The notes under the pieces were generated by a model that did not search any database, had not been told where the DNA came from, and was given only the letters and a program-made list of their open reading frames with translations. Positions 43,184 through 51,838 of a DNA stretch of 64,000 nucleotides are shown piece by piece. The DNA lies in NCBI RefSeq assembly GCF_007752135.1, contig NZ_CP036298.1, positions 5,270,001 to 5,334,000 on the forward strand, read 5' to 3'. Each line of letters begins with the position of its first letter. Position 1 is the first letter of the stretch. Both the position numbers and the translations under genes were made by a program. The DNA is from Aureliella helgolandensis. GTDB taxonomy: Bacteria > Planctomycetota > Planctomycetia > Pirellulales > Pirellulaceae.

Positions 43184-43676
43184 TTGATTTGCATTTCTGT
43201 TCGCTGGCAATTGGAAAACGCACACGTTCTACGTGCCCAAGCGACACGTTGGGATCGGTCCACTCTATCAGGTCTGGGACGCAACACTCGCAACCGGGAA
43301 TCCACGCGCATGCCGAGGCTCTGTTAGCTTCGCAAATGCGGTAGACACGAAGCTTATCCGACACCATTGCTATCGGTCTCGCAAGCGTTCCCCAAGCCAG
43401 GGCGCAAGTCGCAGCCAACAGCAGGCCGCCCGTAAAGATTACGTTTTGAGGCTTCAGCATGCCCGATCCCCAGAGACTACTTAATAGCAATCGCCAGCGT
43501 CCGGCAATGTTGTCTTGAACTCAAGCACTGGTTAACGCAAAACTAATGTAAACCATGCTGAAGTTATCCAACAAAGCCGCTCCCCAAACTCTCCACTGAG
43601 GCTCTGCGATATACTCGAATGATGTAAGTCGAGCTCTTCAAGCCACACATGGTACGCGACCACTGAGGAAAAACCG
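43184..43676. other. gap; possible decayed minus-strand gene
   Basis: About 490 bp. A minus frame from 43490 (better Met at 43460) reads a signal-like FTGGLLLAATCALAWG followed by ICEANRASACAWIPGCECC, but then runs into the hydrolase gene out of its frame. It may be a truncated gene or chance. Nothing else is seen. Confidence 0.3.
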
Positions 43677-43844
43677 ATGCCTGAGCCAAGAAACTCCCCA
43701 TCCCCCGACGAACAACCTTTGGAAGAACCTTGCCGTCCGGCCTGTCCCGTCTGCGGCGGTAGGCTCATTGAGATCCGCGCCAAGCTTCAATGCTCGCAGT
43801 GCCACACAATTTGCGAAACATGCTGCGAAGGAGGACGTGGCTAA
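43677..43844 (+). CDS. small zinc-ribbon protein, 55 aa
   Basis: A short gene of 55 residues. It contains two Cys pairs and more: CRPACPVCGG, then LQCSQCHTICETCCEGG, i.e. at least six Cys and one His in CxxC-type spacing, suggesting one or two zinc sites. The N-terminus is Pro/Glu-rich and likely disordered. A good ribosome site TGAGGA lies 8 bp before the ATG, and codon use looks ordinary. I believe similar 50-60 residue proteins are conserved in planctomycetes, but the function is unknown. It precedes the membrane protein gene at 43903 by 58 bp on the same strand. Confidence 0.7.
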   Translation: MPEPRNSPSPDEQPLEEPCRPACPVCGGRLIEIRAKLQCSQCHTICETCCEGGRG

Positions 43845-43902
43845 GCGGTGCACCTGCGACCGTGTGAACCCAATTTGCTGGCTTAGCGTAGGAAGAGCTA
43901 CC

Positions 43903-45135
43903 ATGACACCTAATGCACGCCCAAATCGAGGTAGGACACTGCCAGCCCTTCATTGGCTCGCTTGGTTCGCGACGTGTCTAACGGTCGTGCTGCTCATCAT
44001 CATCATCGTCCCTGGCGAGTTCGTTTCCCTGTGGACCACAGAGACGGGAAAGTTGGATGCATGGAAACTGCGTTCAAACGCATTGCGCGAGGCGACGCGC
44101 CAAAGACACTATCGGGAAATTGGCGTTACCAGCGGTGCACAGATCGTTGTCGTTGAGCACGGATGGCCCAAGCCGTTTCTGGCACGCGTACTGATTTTCA
44201 ACCAACCTGATCAAGGGAAACTGCGTATCAACTCCGCTCCATGGCTCCGCGTCGAGAGTTGGTTTCTGAACTGGGGTGGCTCGCGATATCTCCCGGTTTC
44301 GTGGAGCGATTACGACAACTGGCCGATTTCGTCCAACGGCTGGACGATCGATTACTGGGCCCTGCTAGTAGACTTGCTGGTTGCTGTCGTGATCGTATTG
44401 GCAGTTGGAGTTTCGACGCACAGGTGGTTCAGGGCGCGGGACAACCGCAGTTGGACCTGTCAGCTGCGAGACCTTTTAGGTTTGGTAACCGTCACAGCGC
44501 TGGGCTTAGGGATCTACGGCTATCACCAGCAAATACGTACGCTGGAAGGACTCGCTCCCACCGCACAGCCACCTGGATTTGTGCTTTGCAACTCGCAATT
44601 ATCAGTTGGTCAGAGCTATTGCGGCCCCGTCTGGTTGCGCAAGCTGGCGGGGAATCACTACTTCCCGCAATTCTTCCATCACGTCACCAGCGCGTCGATC
44701 CGTTCCAACGCAAACTGGGAGACTTGTTACCAGGAGTTGATGAAATTTCCCTACTTGCACACGCTTCGGCTTCCTGGTGAGTTTCCGGTATCAGCGGTAA
44801 CGCAATTAGAACAGTGTCAAAGTTTAAAGAACCTTCAACTGACCTACCACAGCACGACGTGGCCAGATCCAACTCCCAATCCATCAACACCAACGCTCAA
44901 TTTAGAAAATTTGAAATGGCTTGAACGATTGCATTTGGAAACACTACAGTTAGAGGGCGACCAAATCCGCGCCCACCATATTCAGCAGGTTGCCACACTT
45001 TCCGGTTTGCAACGTATCTGGCTACGAAGTGTCTCCGCGGACGAAGAAGAGATCGAAGCGATTCGTCGAAAATTCCCCAATGTTGAAATTGAAATCCTCT
45101 TCGACTGGCTAACAGTCTTCCGGTCTCCGGGATAG
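43903..45135 (+). CDS. membrane protein with C-terminal LRR-like region
   Basis: 410 residues, not assigned to a named family. Three hydrophobic segments are seen: LAWFATCLTVVLLIIIIVPG near the N-terminus (20 residues), WALLVDLLVAVVIVLAVGV, and LLGLVTVTALGLGIYGY. The C-terminal half has leucine-rich spacing (LHTLRLPGEF, LKNLQLTYH, LERLHLETLQL, LQRIWLRSV) similar to the LRR-like proteins common in planctomycetes. The soluble parts probably face the periplasm. ATG 43903 is preferred: AGGAAGAG lies upstream, and the longer frame would overlap the zinc-ribbon gene. Likely co-transcribed with that small gene. Confidence 0.72.
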   Translation: MTPNARPNRGRTLPALHWLAWFATCLTVVLLIIIIVPGEFVSLWTTETGKLDAWKLRSNALREATRQRHYREIGVTSGAQIVVVEHGWPKPFLARVLIFNQPDQGKLRINSAPWLRVESWFLNWGGSRYLPVSWSDYDNWPISSNGWTIDYWALLVDLLVAVVIVLAVGVSTHRWFRARDNRSWTCQLRDLLGLVTVTALGLGIYGYHQQIRTLEGLAPTAQPPGFVLCNSQLSVGQSYCGPVWLRKLAGNHYFPQFFHHVTSASIRSNANWETCYQELMKFPYLHTLRLPGEFPVSAVTQLEQCQSLKNLQLTYHSTTWPDPTPNPSTPTLNLENLKWLERLHLETLQLEGDQIRAHHIQQVATLSGLQRIWLRSVSADEEEIEAIRRKFPNVEIEILFDWLTVFRSPG

Positions 45136-46083
45136 CGGCACTCACATCATCCCTATTCACTGTTGAACACAAACCTTACGCCTCAAAGCGCACAGCAACA
45201 GCAAAAAGCCCAGCGCGCCCGTCATTCCCGAGCAGGCCAGAAACAATTTGTGGAAGGGGAGGGGAGGGCAAAGAGGTCACGCTGACCATTTTTGAAATCG
45301 TAACCCGCAACGTGACGGGCTGTCGAATTGATAGCAATTTCAATTTTAAGGCGAAGGTAGCGTCCCTAATTGCCCTGTAGCGGCAACCACCTTTCCTTGC
45401 TCACGCGGCGGGTTACGATTTCCTCGCCAGCCCAACCACCAGGGGCCGCACCCATTGCAACCCGCCGCGTAAGCAAGGAGAGATTGATAACGCTAGCAAG
45501 CAACAGCCAGCAGCATCAGAGCGGGTTCACACCTCAAACATCGTCCGCATATCTAGCGTCCTTGATCACGCGGCGGGTTACGATTTCCTCGCCAGCCCAA
45601 CCACCAGGGGCCGCACCCATTGCAACCCGCCGCGTCAGCAAGGAAAGATTGATAACGCCAGCAAGCAACAGCCAGCAGTATTAGAGCGGATTCACACCTC
45701 AACCATCGCCCGCATATCTAACGTCCTTGCTCACGCAGCGGGTTACGATTTCAACAGCCCGGTGAGCAAGGAGCTGTGGTCACCCCTGCAACGCGATTCG
45801 GGGTGCTGCCTTCACAGCGAAATCATCAACCTCTTCAATCAACAATTCGGAACGCACTCCATACCAGTTGCTGCTGCAATTCGAGTCCGCGTACCAGTTG
45901 CGTATGGGGGAGGAATGCGTACCCCGCAGCGTCAGCAAGGAGCTGTGACTGCCGCTTCAGAGTAACTCGGCTACTACCTCCGTGCTAAAGTTGCAATCAC
46001 TCTCAAACCAACAAGCCGTAGAGCCTGGAAACGAGGGATAAACGCAAATGATTTGTACAATCTTGCAAAGCCTCTCCGCTGGC
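45136..46083. repeat. 948-bp gap built of REP-like repeats
   Basis: From about 45296 to 45945 the family cores alternate: reverse core near 45394, forward 45459, reverse 45559, forward 45624, reverse 45724, then the variants GCCCGGTGAGCAAGGA (45757) and CCGCAGCGTCAGCAAGGA (45923). The forward cores lie 165 bp apart with CGCTAGCAAGCAACAGCCAG-type spacers between, i.e. a two-copy tandem of the unit seen four times at 63.4-64 kb. Short open frames through it (LLTRRVTI, ATRRVSKER) are artefacts. No gene is present. Confidence 0.9.
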
Positions 46084-46293
46084 TTAGCACGCCTGGAGCA
46101 ATCCGCCTTCAACACTTTTGGGAGACTCCACAGCCTTCGTCGGTCGCTCGGTCAGCTCTCCCCGCAAGATTTTAACGTCAGCTGGAGCAACCACGCCGAG
46201 TGTGATTCGGTTACCTTGGATGCGCACCACTTCCACCGTAATGTTTCCATCGACAACCAACTTCTCACCAACTTTACGACTAAGAACTAGCAT
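46084..46293 (-). CDS. csrA: carbon storage regulator CsrA (paralog 2)
   Basis: 69 residues. MLVLSRKVGEKLVVDGNITV, then EVVRIQGNRITLGVVAPADV and KILRGEL match the CsrA family and the paralog at 23324; the C-terminal tails differ (TERPTKAVESPKSVEGG here). The frame extends upstream to 46374, but the ATG at 46293 with AAGGAAG at 10 bp is the family start. Expression probably responds to the same signals as paralog 1 because the leaders match. The tail of CsrA is usually variable, so both could bind RNA equally. No neighbour on the same strand. Confidence 0.93.
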   Translation of the reverse strand: MLVLSRKVGEKLVVDGNITVEVVRIQGNRITLGVVAPADVKILRGELTERPTKAVESPKSVEGGLLQAC

Positions 46294-46388
46294 TGAATTC
46301 TTCCTTGAGTTTGATTGCTGCGGCGAAGTGTTGTCGCTGGAATGCCGCCTCCCAACACCACTAAGTATCAGCACCGCAGTGACAACTT
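46294..46388 (-). promoter_or_regulatory. second csrA leader, homologous to that of paralog 1
   Basis: Read on the minus strand this leader shows GTTGTCAC, GTGCTGATACTTAGTGGTG, TTGGGAGGCGGC, a hairpin GCGGC/GCCGC (46320-46348) and TCAAGGAAGA before the ATG. The same blocks in the same order precede paralog 1. The arms of the hairpin are kept while the loop has changed, which suggests selection on the fold. Confidence 0.7.
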
Positions 46389-46529
46389 AGGTCACGCGTC
46401 ATCGGAATTTGATGAATTTCCATCTTCGCTCGCAACTCCAGCCGGCTGTGGAGGGACTCCAGCCAAACGTATTGCAGCTAGCGTCACTGCGCTCACTCCA
46501 CTTCTCAACCAGCCCACGGGGGAAAACAA

Positions 46530-46682
46530 CCGCGAAATAAACGAAAGAGGCGAAAGACCATGTGCGACAGCCGTGGTGCTGGATTTTCACTTTCGTTTCC
46601 TTTTCCTCCCTGCCTCAACTTCCGCTGCCCCTTTCCCTCGGTTGTTCCGTCCGCTTTTTCGCTTCTTTCGTATATTTCGCGG
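46530..46682. repeat. palindromic-ended element, copy 1
   Basis: Begins CCGCGAAATAAACGAAAGAG and ends with the near-complement (TTCTTTCGTATATTTCGCGG). The inner 100 bp share CTCACTTTCGTTTCC-like and CCTTTCCCTCGG segments with copy 2. Confidence 0.75.
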
Positions 46683-46874
46683 TTGCAACTCTCTTGAACT
46701 GCGGGCGTCTACCTTGCATGGATGCCTCGGCCGGCTACACGAGGCACTACAACAAACATCCCACTTGTCCGCGACTACGATCCAACTCACCAAACAGGCA
46801 ACATCCCGCGGCCTGTACCTTCTACGGATGGAGAAAAACTACCCCCACTTCCCAACCAGCCCAGGGGGAAAACA

Positions 46875-47039
46875 CCGCGAAATAAACGAAAGAGGCGAAA
46901 GATGCGAAAGACTTTCTGTGTGTCAGCCGCGGTGCTGGATTCTCACTTTCGTTTCCTCTCTCTCCCTGCCTCAACTTCCTCCGCCCCTTTCCCTCGGCTG
47001 TTCCATCCGCCCTTTTCGCTTCTTTCGTAAATTTCGCGG
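46875..47039. repeat. palindromic-ended element, copy 2
   Basis: Same start (CCGCGAAATAAACGAAAGAG) and mirrored end (TTCTTTCGTAAATTTCGCGG) as copy 1, and the same internal order of segments, including GTGCTGGATT and CTGCCTCAACTTCC. The two copies are direct repeats of each other, so one is probably a duplicate. Confidence 0.75.
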
Positions 47040-47146
47040 TTGGATTCCTCTTCGCTGCAATGCCGGTCCGCAAACGAATTCCCATCTGGAACTGATAACA
47101 TCCCAGAAGCAGAAATTGATGTTTATTCGATTGGGCACTTTGGTCT

Positions 47147-47180
47147 ATATTTGGAAAACCGAATTTGGTTTCCCAAATAT
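47147..47180. promoter_or_regulatory. 34-bp palindromic operator, probably for BlaI
   Basis: A dyad ATATTTGGAAAACC-GAATTT-GGTTTCCCAAATAT with 15 of 17 positions matching lies 40 bp upstream of the blaI-like start. Position and symmetry suit a winged-helix repressor controlling its own operon. Confidence 0.75.
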
Positions 47181-47219
47181 CAATTCTAAAGCGAACTAAG
47201 ACTTCAAGGAGGAGGATTC

Positions 47220-47603
47220 ATGGCCAGACCCAAAGCTGTCGAACTCACAGCCCGAGAGTTAGCAGTCATGCAATTGTTTTGGAACAACGGAGAAGGCACA
47301 GCCGAACAGGCTCAAACCCATCTTGAGGCGACGGGTGAGAAGCTAGCATACACGACGGTCGCCAACGTCGTCCGGAGCCTTGCAGACAAGGGGTTCCTAA
47401 AATTGACCAATAGTACGCGTCCATATCAGTACGTAGCCGTGCGCAAGTTTGAGGATGTGTCTAAACGCATCGTCGGCGATCTAGTTAACAGACTCTTTGC
47501 TGGCTCACGTCAGGCCATGCTGGTCCAATTACTCGATCGTAAGAAATTGACCAAACCTGAACGCGAATATCTCGAAAGCCTACTCAACGAGCAGGAGCAA
47601 TAG
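47220..47603 (+). CDS. BlaI/MecI/CopY-family transcriptional repressor
   Basis: 127-residue winged-helix repressor. ELTARELAVMQLFWNNGEGT, then AYTTVANVVRSLADKGFLKL and the C-terminal dimerisation helices SRQAMLVQLLDRKKLTKPE match the family. In the classical pair, the sensor protease BlaR1/MecR1 leads to cleavage or inactivation of the repressor. The start has a strong AAGGAGGAGG site. The sensor-like M56 gene begins 2 bp after the stop, so the genes are translated from one message, probably under the palindromic operator upstream. No beta-lactamase gene is nearby, so the regulated function is likely something else. Confidence 0.93.
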   Translation: MARPKAVELTARELAVMQLFWNNGEGTAEQAQTHLEATGEKLAYTTVANVVRSLADKGFLKLTNSTRPYQYVAVRKFEDVSKRIVGDLVNRLFAGSRQAMLVQLLDRKKLTKPEREYLESLLNEQEQ

Positions 47604-47605
47604 AG

Positions 47606-49630
47606 ATGACAACGATTCTTTTTGCAATCGCCCAATTCACGGTCGTTCTGGCGATCGCCAACATCTTCGTTCGCTGCCTCATTGCGAGGTCACCTCAACT
47701 GGCGACTGCGGTTTGCTTGCTGGGAATCACCTTGGTGTCCATCATCATTCCAGTGACTCTCATTCCCTTTCCCAAGTTTACGATCGAGAGTTGGCCGATC
47801 GCACCCTTCGCTTCCCGCGAAGTTCAATCGCCCGAGATACCTCCACAGCCAACGCCGCTCGATTCGAGCGTCTCGATGGACAGTTCGGTAGCAGCAGGCG
47901 GCGGAATCAATCTCCGGCAACTGTTCTCCAACCTGCCACTCACAGCTAGCCTGGAACTAGGGGAACAACCGAAACCTGCATCGATCTGCTTTTTCGCTTG
48001 GTGCTTGCTGGCTGGTATGGGATGGTTCCGACTTGCCCTGTCCGTCAATGCATTGAGGCGGCTTAGAAAGCAGAGTGGCCACTATCACAACCCGCAACTC
48101 GAGTCGACTTTAGCCGCCTGGGCTCGACAACATTCCCGCAACCTAACCTTCAGACTGCTCCTGACTGATCAAGTCCCATCACCTTGTGTCGCTTGGATCG
48201 ATCGCGCGACAATTTACTTGCCGAGCGGTTTTGAGAACTGGCCTGAGGATGAACAATTGGCGGTTCTTGCGCACGAAGCTGCTCACGTTTTTCGGAGAGA
48301 TGCGCGATGGCGATTTTTCTTTGATCTGATGGGGCAATGGGTCAATTTCCATCCGCTCGCGTGGCTATTGAAACGTCAACTGGTTCTTGTCCAAGAACTG
48401 GCAGCGGACCAAGAGGCGGGCCATCTATTGACGTCGGAAAAATATCGAACAGGTCTTTGTAAACTGGCGTTGCGAATGGATTCGCAACCTCAACTCTCGT
48501 TGTTTTCGGTCGGAGTTTCACTCTCGACTCATAGTGTGATCAGGAGGATCAAAATGTTAGGTTCAGTGAAGAAACCCCAACTTGCACGCTGGCAGCAGTT
48601 TGTAGTGGTCGTGGTGGTAGCTGGGATGGGACTCAGCGTCGCCTTTTGCACCGCCGGAGCGGATGAACCCACCCGCGTTGCACTAAGAGCAGCCAAGCCC
48701 TTAGCCAAGCCGCCGGTACTGTTCGCCCGGCACACAAGCCAGCCTTGGGACGAAGTTGGAGTACAAAGTGGCTTCTTTCGCGTGCTTCCCTCCGCCGCAG
48801 CTCAAAAACCTCTAGTCAAACAAGCCATTAATGAGGCGACGGTCGAACTGGGAATCGGGGACTTGGATTGTGGTGTGAGTCTCACCCGCGACTTTGTATC
48901 GTGGACTTCCAATCTCGACTTCAAGATCGCTGACCTGCCTCTGGAAAGCAGAAACAGCGGCCACCGCTTTACGCTTTCCATCAACGCATACAAGCCAGCC
49001 TTGTATTTTGATCGTGAAGTCGACTGGGCTGAAGTGGCTCATAAACTCCCTTTGTCAAATCTGGCCGGTCTTACGAATGTCGAGGCCTTGGCAAGTCTTT
49101 TGGAGAAGCAAGGGCATTCGAAAACGCTGCGGATGAACTTAAGCGATAGCTCCACCTACGATGAAGGGGATTTTACGATTGCCAAGTCGCTTTGGCCGTT
49201 GATTGACGGTGGGGTCACCGCCGCAGTCTTCTCGCTTGCCGAAGTTGCCAAAATTGATCCCGATTACGAGCCAGTGCCCTCCAGCATGGCTGTCTGCATG
49301 CAGGCCCTAAGTCATTGCAGCTTTGCCGGTGTGGGAGTGGATTTCGCAGATGCGGCCTCGCCCTGCCAAGTTCGACTGGCGCTGGTTCCTAATGTAGAAA
49401 ATTCGGCCGCGAAAATCCAAGCACAAGTCGAATTGGCCATCGCCTCAGTACTCGACTCGATGGACGATGCCAGCGACTTGCCTGAGGCCGCACGACTCAG
49501 TCAAGCTGCTTGGCGCGCCGAGCTCGAAGCTTGGCAGGTCCGTGTCCAAGTTATCGATGGTCCCATTGGCGAAGTGGTGCTCATCGAAGGCGCCGTGTCA
49601 GACGCGAGTCTAATTTTTCCGCTGATGTAA
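47606..49630 (+). CDS. M56 (BlaR1/MecR1-like) sensor protease with novel C-terminal region
   Basis: 674 residues. The N-terminal third has several membrane segments (FAIAQFTVVLAIANIFV, AVCLLGITLVSIIIPVTL, FFAWCLLAGMGWFRLAL), followed by the cytoplasmic-facing M56 zinc protease domain with HEAAH at about 225-229 and the downstream zinc-ligand Glu in VQELAADQEAG. A last membrane segment (FVVVVVVAGMGLSVAFC) leads to about 310 extracytoplasmic residues. These lack the penicillin-binding motifs (SxxK, KTG) of BlaR1 and are not recognised, so the sensed signal is not obvious. Translated with the BlaI-like repressor (2-bp gap). Confidence 0.9.
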   Translation: MTTILFAIAQFTVVLAIANIFVRCLIARSPQLATAVCLLGITLVSIIIPVTLIPFPKFTIESWPIAPFASREVQSPEIPPQPTPLDSSVSMDSSVAAGGGINLRQLFSNLPLTASLELGEQPKPASICFFAWCLLAGMGWFRLALSVNALRRLRKQSGHYHNPQLESTLAAWARQHSRNLTFRLLLTDQVPSPCVAWIDRATIYLPSGFENWPEDEQLAVLAHEAAHVFRRDARWRFFFDLMGQWVNFHPLAWLLKRQLVLVQELAADQEAGHLLTSEKYRTGLCKLALRMDSQPQLSLFSVGVSLSTHSVIRRIKMLGSVKKPQLARWQQFVVVVVVAGMGLSVAFCTAGADEPTRVALRAAKPLAKPPVLFARHTSQPWDEVGVQSGFFRVLPSAAAQKPLVKQAINEATVELGIGDLDCGVSLTRDFVSWTSNLDFKIADLPLESRNSGHRFTLSINAYKPALYFDREVDWAEVAHKLPLSNLAGLTNVEALASLLEKQGHSKTLRMNLSDSSTYDEGDFTIAKSLWPLIDGGVTAAVFSLAEVAKIDPDYEPVPSSMAVCMQALSHCSFAGVGVDFADAASPCQVRLALVPNVENSAAKIQAQVELAIASVLDSMDDASDLPEAARLSQAAWRAELEAWQVRVQVIDGPIGEVVLIEGAVSDASLIFPLM

Positions 49631-49858
49631 CGTAGCGGCCCAAGGCTTGCCAAGAGTCTAACTTCGCGCAATACACCTCCGCGTATTCCATGCGATGAGT
49701 GAGCCTATTCTGTTAATGCCCAGGGGTGACGCCTGCTGACCAGCACGGTGTCTCCCTGCTGTTGATAAGTATCCTGCCCGCTCGCAGCGAAGTGGCCATA
49801 TCGTGTGGCCTCGCCCACTATGCGAGGTATTGTAAAGGGATAGCTCACGAAAGCATGA

Positions 49859-50251
49859 GGACGCGATCCATCGTATGGTCTACTCAATTGCGACAATTCT
49901 CCGACCAAGAGCTACTTGACGGCACTCAATCCGAATTCCAACGACTACAGGTTTTACGAACTGAGCTTTGGCAAGCGGCCCGCCGAAGAGCTCTACGACA
50001 TCAACACAGACAACGGTTGCATTAAGAACCTTGCCAACGATCCTACCTATGCAGAGTTGAAAACCAAGCTCTGGCAGCAGCTGCAAGCCGAGCTCGTACA
50101 GCAGCAAGATCCCAGAATTCTCGGACAAGGCGACACCTTCGACTACTACCCGAACAGCAAGGACGAGCGCCAACAAAAACTCTATGGCAAACCGAATTAC
50201 GACCCAGTGGCAGCTTACCAGGCATATTTAGAATCGAAAGTGAAGGAGTAG
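49859..50251 (+). pseudogene. C-terminal remnant of a sulfatase
   Basis: Some 130 codons that read like the end of a heparan-N-sulfatase-type enzyme: GRDPSYGLLNCDNSPTKSYL, then FYELSFGKRPAEELYDINTD, CIKNLANDPTYAELKTKLW and PNYDPVAAYQAYLESK. A stop (TGA at 49856) precedes this frame directly and no N-terminal or CxPSR part lies upstream. No start codon for a sulfatase is present, so this is a truncated pseudogene. It converges on an intact sulfatase 15 bp away on the other strand. Confidence 0.8.
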
Positions 50252-50266
50252 CTCTTTGTTCAGCAG

Positions 50267-51838
50267 CTACTTTTTGTCCTGATAGACCAACCTGGGACGC
50301 TTAACAGAATCCTCGGGCGTGCGGAAAACGTACGGTTCCCACGCCGCGCGAGCTGCCTGCCATTGCTCCAGCGTGCGTGTCGGATACCAAGCTGGCCAGC
50401 CATGTTTCTTGAAGTCAAATTCCGACTTGTGCCTTTCCACCCATTCGTTAACGCTATCGAGCGGATTGGCATCCGGAAAGACGTTTTGCGCACGGAACTC
50501 CTCCGAGACTCCTTGATCCTCAATCACGCTCGTCCGCCAGCGTTGCAATTCAGCAAGCAACTGCTGTTTGACGGTTGCGTAGGCCGGATCGTCAGCAACG
50601 TTGCTCACCTCATACGGGTCTTTCTTTAGATCAAACAATTCGACTTCAGGCTTCCTAGGGGCAAAGAACGCAGCCTGCTCAGGGGGCAATTTCCCTTGCA
50701 AATTCAAAACATTCATCTCGGCAAGTACGGGATAGGATGCTTCTTTGTAACGATTGAACTGACACCATGGCCGTTCGGGCATCAGATTGAGAATCAACTT
50801 GTGATCCTTTGAACGAATCGCCCGCATAGCGTCGTGCGTTTCGTCCATTTTATCACGAGCGGCGAACACATATTGTCGGCTCTTCACCGCGTCGCCTAGT
50901 AAGTTTTTGCCATGTAATGAGATCGGTGATAATGCGCCTGCCGCATCCAAAATGGTTGCGCAAATATCAATCGACATCACAAGATCATCGCTCACCTGCC
51001 CCTTTGCTACCTTGCCGGGCCAACGCATGATCATGGGAATGCGAATCCCGCCATCGTAGAGAAACTGCTTGCCGCGAATGTGGCACCGACCGTGATCGCC
51101 GATGAAAAACACGATGGTGTTGCCAGCTAATCCCTCGTCGTCCAGTCGTTGCAGCAACGCTCCGACTTCACGATCCACCAATTGCATCTGCTCCAAGCCA
51201 TTCGCCCAGTCGCGACGAATAAACGGCGTATCGGCATAGTAGGGAGGTAACTCAACGTCGCGAATGTCGATGGGACGCATCGGATCGCGTTTCCATGCTC
51301 GGTGCGTGCCACCAAACGTTATTCGCGCAAAGAAGGGTTGATCGGGCTGACGCTGATTCCAGTCGGTCCCTTCGAAAAGTTCTTCTTTCTTCTCGGGTAG
51401 GAAATTGCAGTCCGTCTTATAGCTCATCAACGCCGTGAAGTAGCCAACGTCCTTCAGCAGGTGCGGTATTGGCTTGATGCCGTGTGGAAGTGGTTGCTTG
51501 TGATACTCACGGTGTTGGTTGGCTCGGATGTAATTTTGGTGAAAGCCAGTCATCATCGCGGACCGGGATGTGGAACATACCGGAGAAGTGGTGAATGCGT
51601 GCTCAAAGCGAATGCCATCTGCCGCCAGTTGATCGACATGCGGTGTGTGAATCCCCTTCGTGCCATAGCAGGACAAGTCTGGCGACCAGTCTTCGATGGT
51701 GATCCACAGAATATTGGGGCGTTGTGAACCAGTTTCATCAGCGGGCGCAGCCGCTCCGGCACGCTCAAAACTACTGAAGCATGCAATACATGCACACAAT
51801 GCCACGCTCGCCAATCGGAGAATCTTGCTTGAATTCAT
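50267..51838 (-). CDS. secreted sulfatase (heparan N-sulfatase-like), CSTSR active site
   Basis: 523 residues. An N-terminal signal (LASVALCACIACFSSF) is followed by ILWITIEDWSPDLSCYG, the activation motif CSTSRSAMMTG with Cys88, in which the usual Pro is a Thr, HLLKDVGYFTALMSYK, FFIGDHGRCHIRGKQFLYDG (20 residues) and GGIRIPMIMRWPG. The last 130 residues include an extra C-terminal helix-rich part. It resembles the N-sulfoglucosamine sulfohydrolase branch (S1_8-like). The frame extends to 51862; ATG 51838 gives a normal signal. It faces the sulfatase remnant tail to tail. Confidence 0.92.
   Translation of the reverse strand: MNSSKILRLASVALCACIACFSSFERAGAAAPADETGSQRPNILWITIEDWSPDLSCYGTKGIHTPHVDQLAADGIRFEHAFTTSPVCSTSRSAMMTGFHQNYIRANQHREYHKQPLPHGIKPIPHLLKDVGYFTALMSYKTDCNFLPEKKEELFEGTDWNQRQPDQPFFARITFGGTHRAWKRDPMRPIDIRDVELPPYYADTPFIRRDWANGLEQMQLVDREVGALLQRLDDEGLAGNTIVFFIGDHGRCHIRGKQFLYDGGIRIPMIMRWPGKVAKGQVSDDLVMSIDICATILDAAGALSPISLHGKNLLGDAVKSRQYVFAARDKMDETHDAMRAIRSKDHKLILNLMPERPWCQFNRYKEASYPVLAEMNVLNLQGKLPPEQAAFFAPRKPEVELFDLKKDPYEVSNVADDPAYATVKQQLLAELQRWRTSVIEDQGVSEEFRAQNVFPDANPLDSVNEWVERHKSEFDFKKHGWPAWYPTRTLEQWQAARAAWEPYVFRTPEDSVKRPRLVYQDKK

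Larger units (their letters stand above)
46389..47146. other. long gap with two palindromic elements
   Basis: About 760 bp between the csrA leader and the BlaI operator. Two related elements with inverted ends (46530-46682 and 46875-47039) fill most of it, flanked by shared GGGGGAAAACA-type sequence. Frames crossing them are not convincing genes. Confidence 0.5.

Noticed and set aside
42969-43490. 173-codon minus frame with a signal-like start
   Set aside because: Two thirds of it overlap the exported hydrolase in another frame; only its first 80 residues could be a remnant, so it was left as a note.
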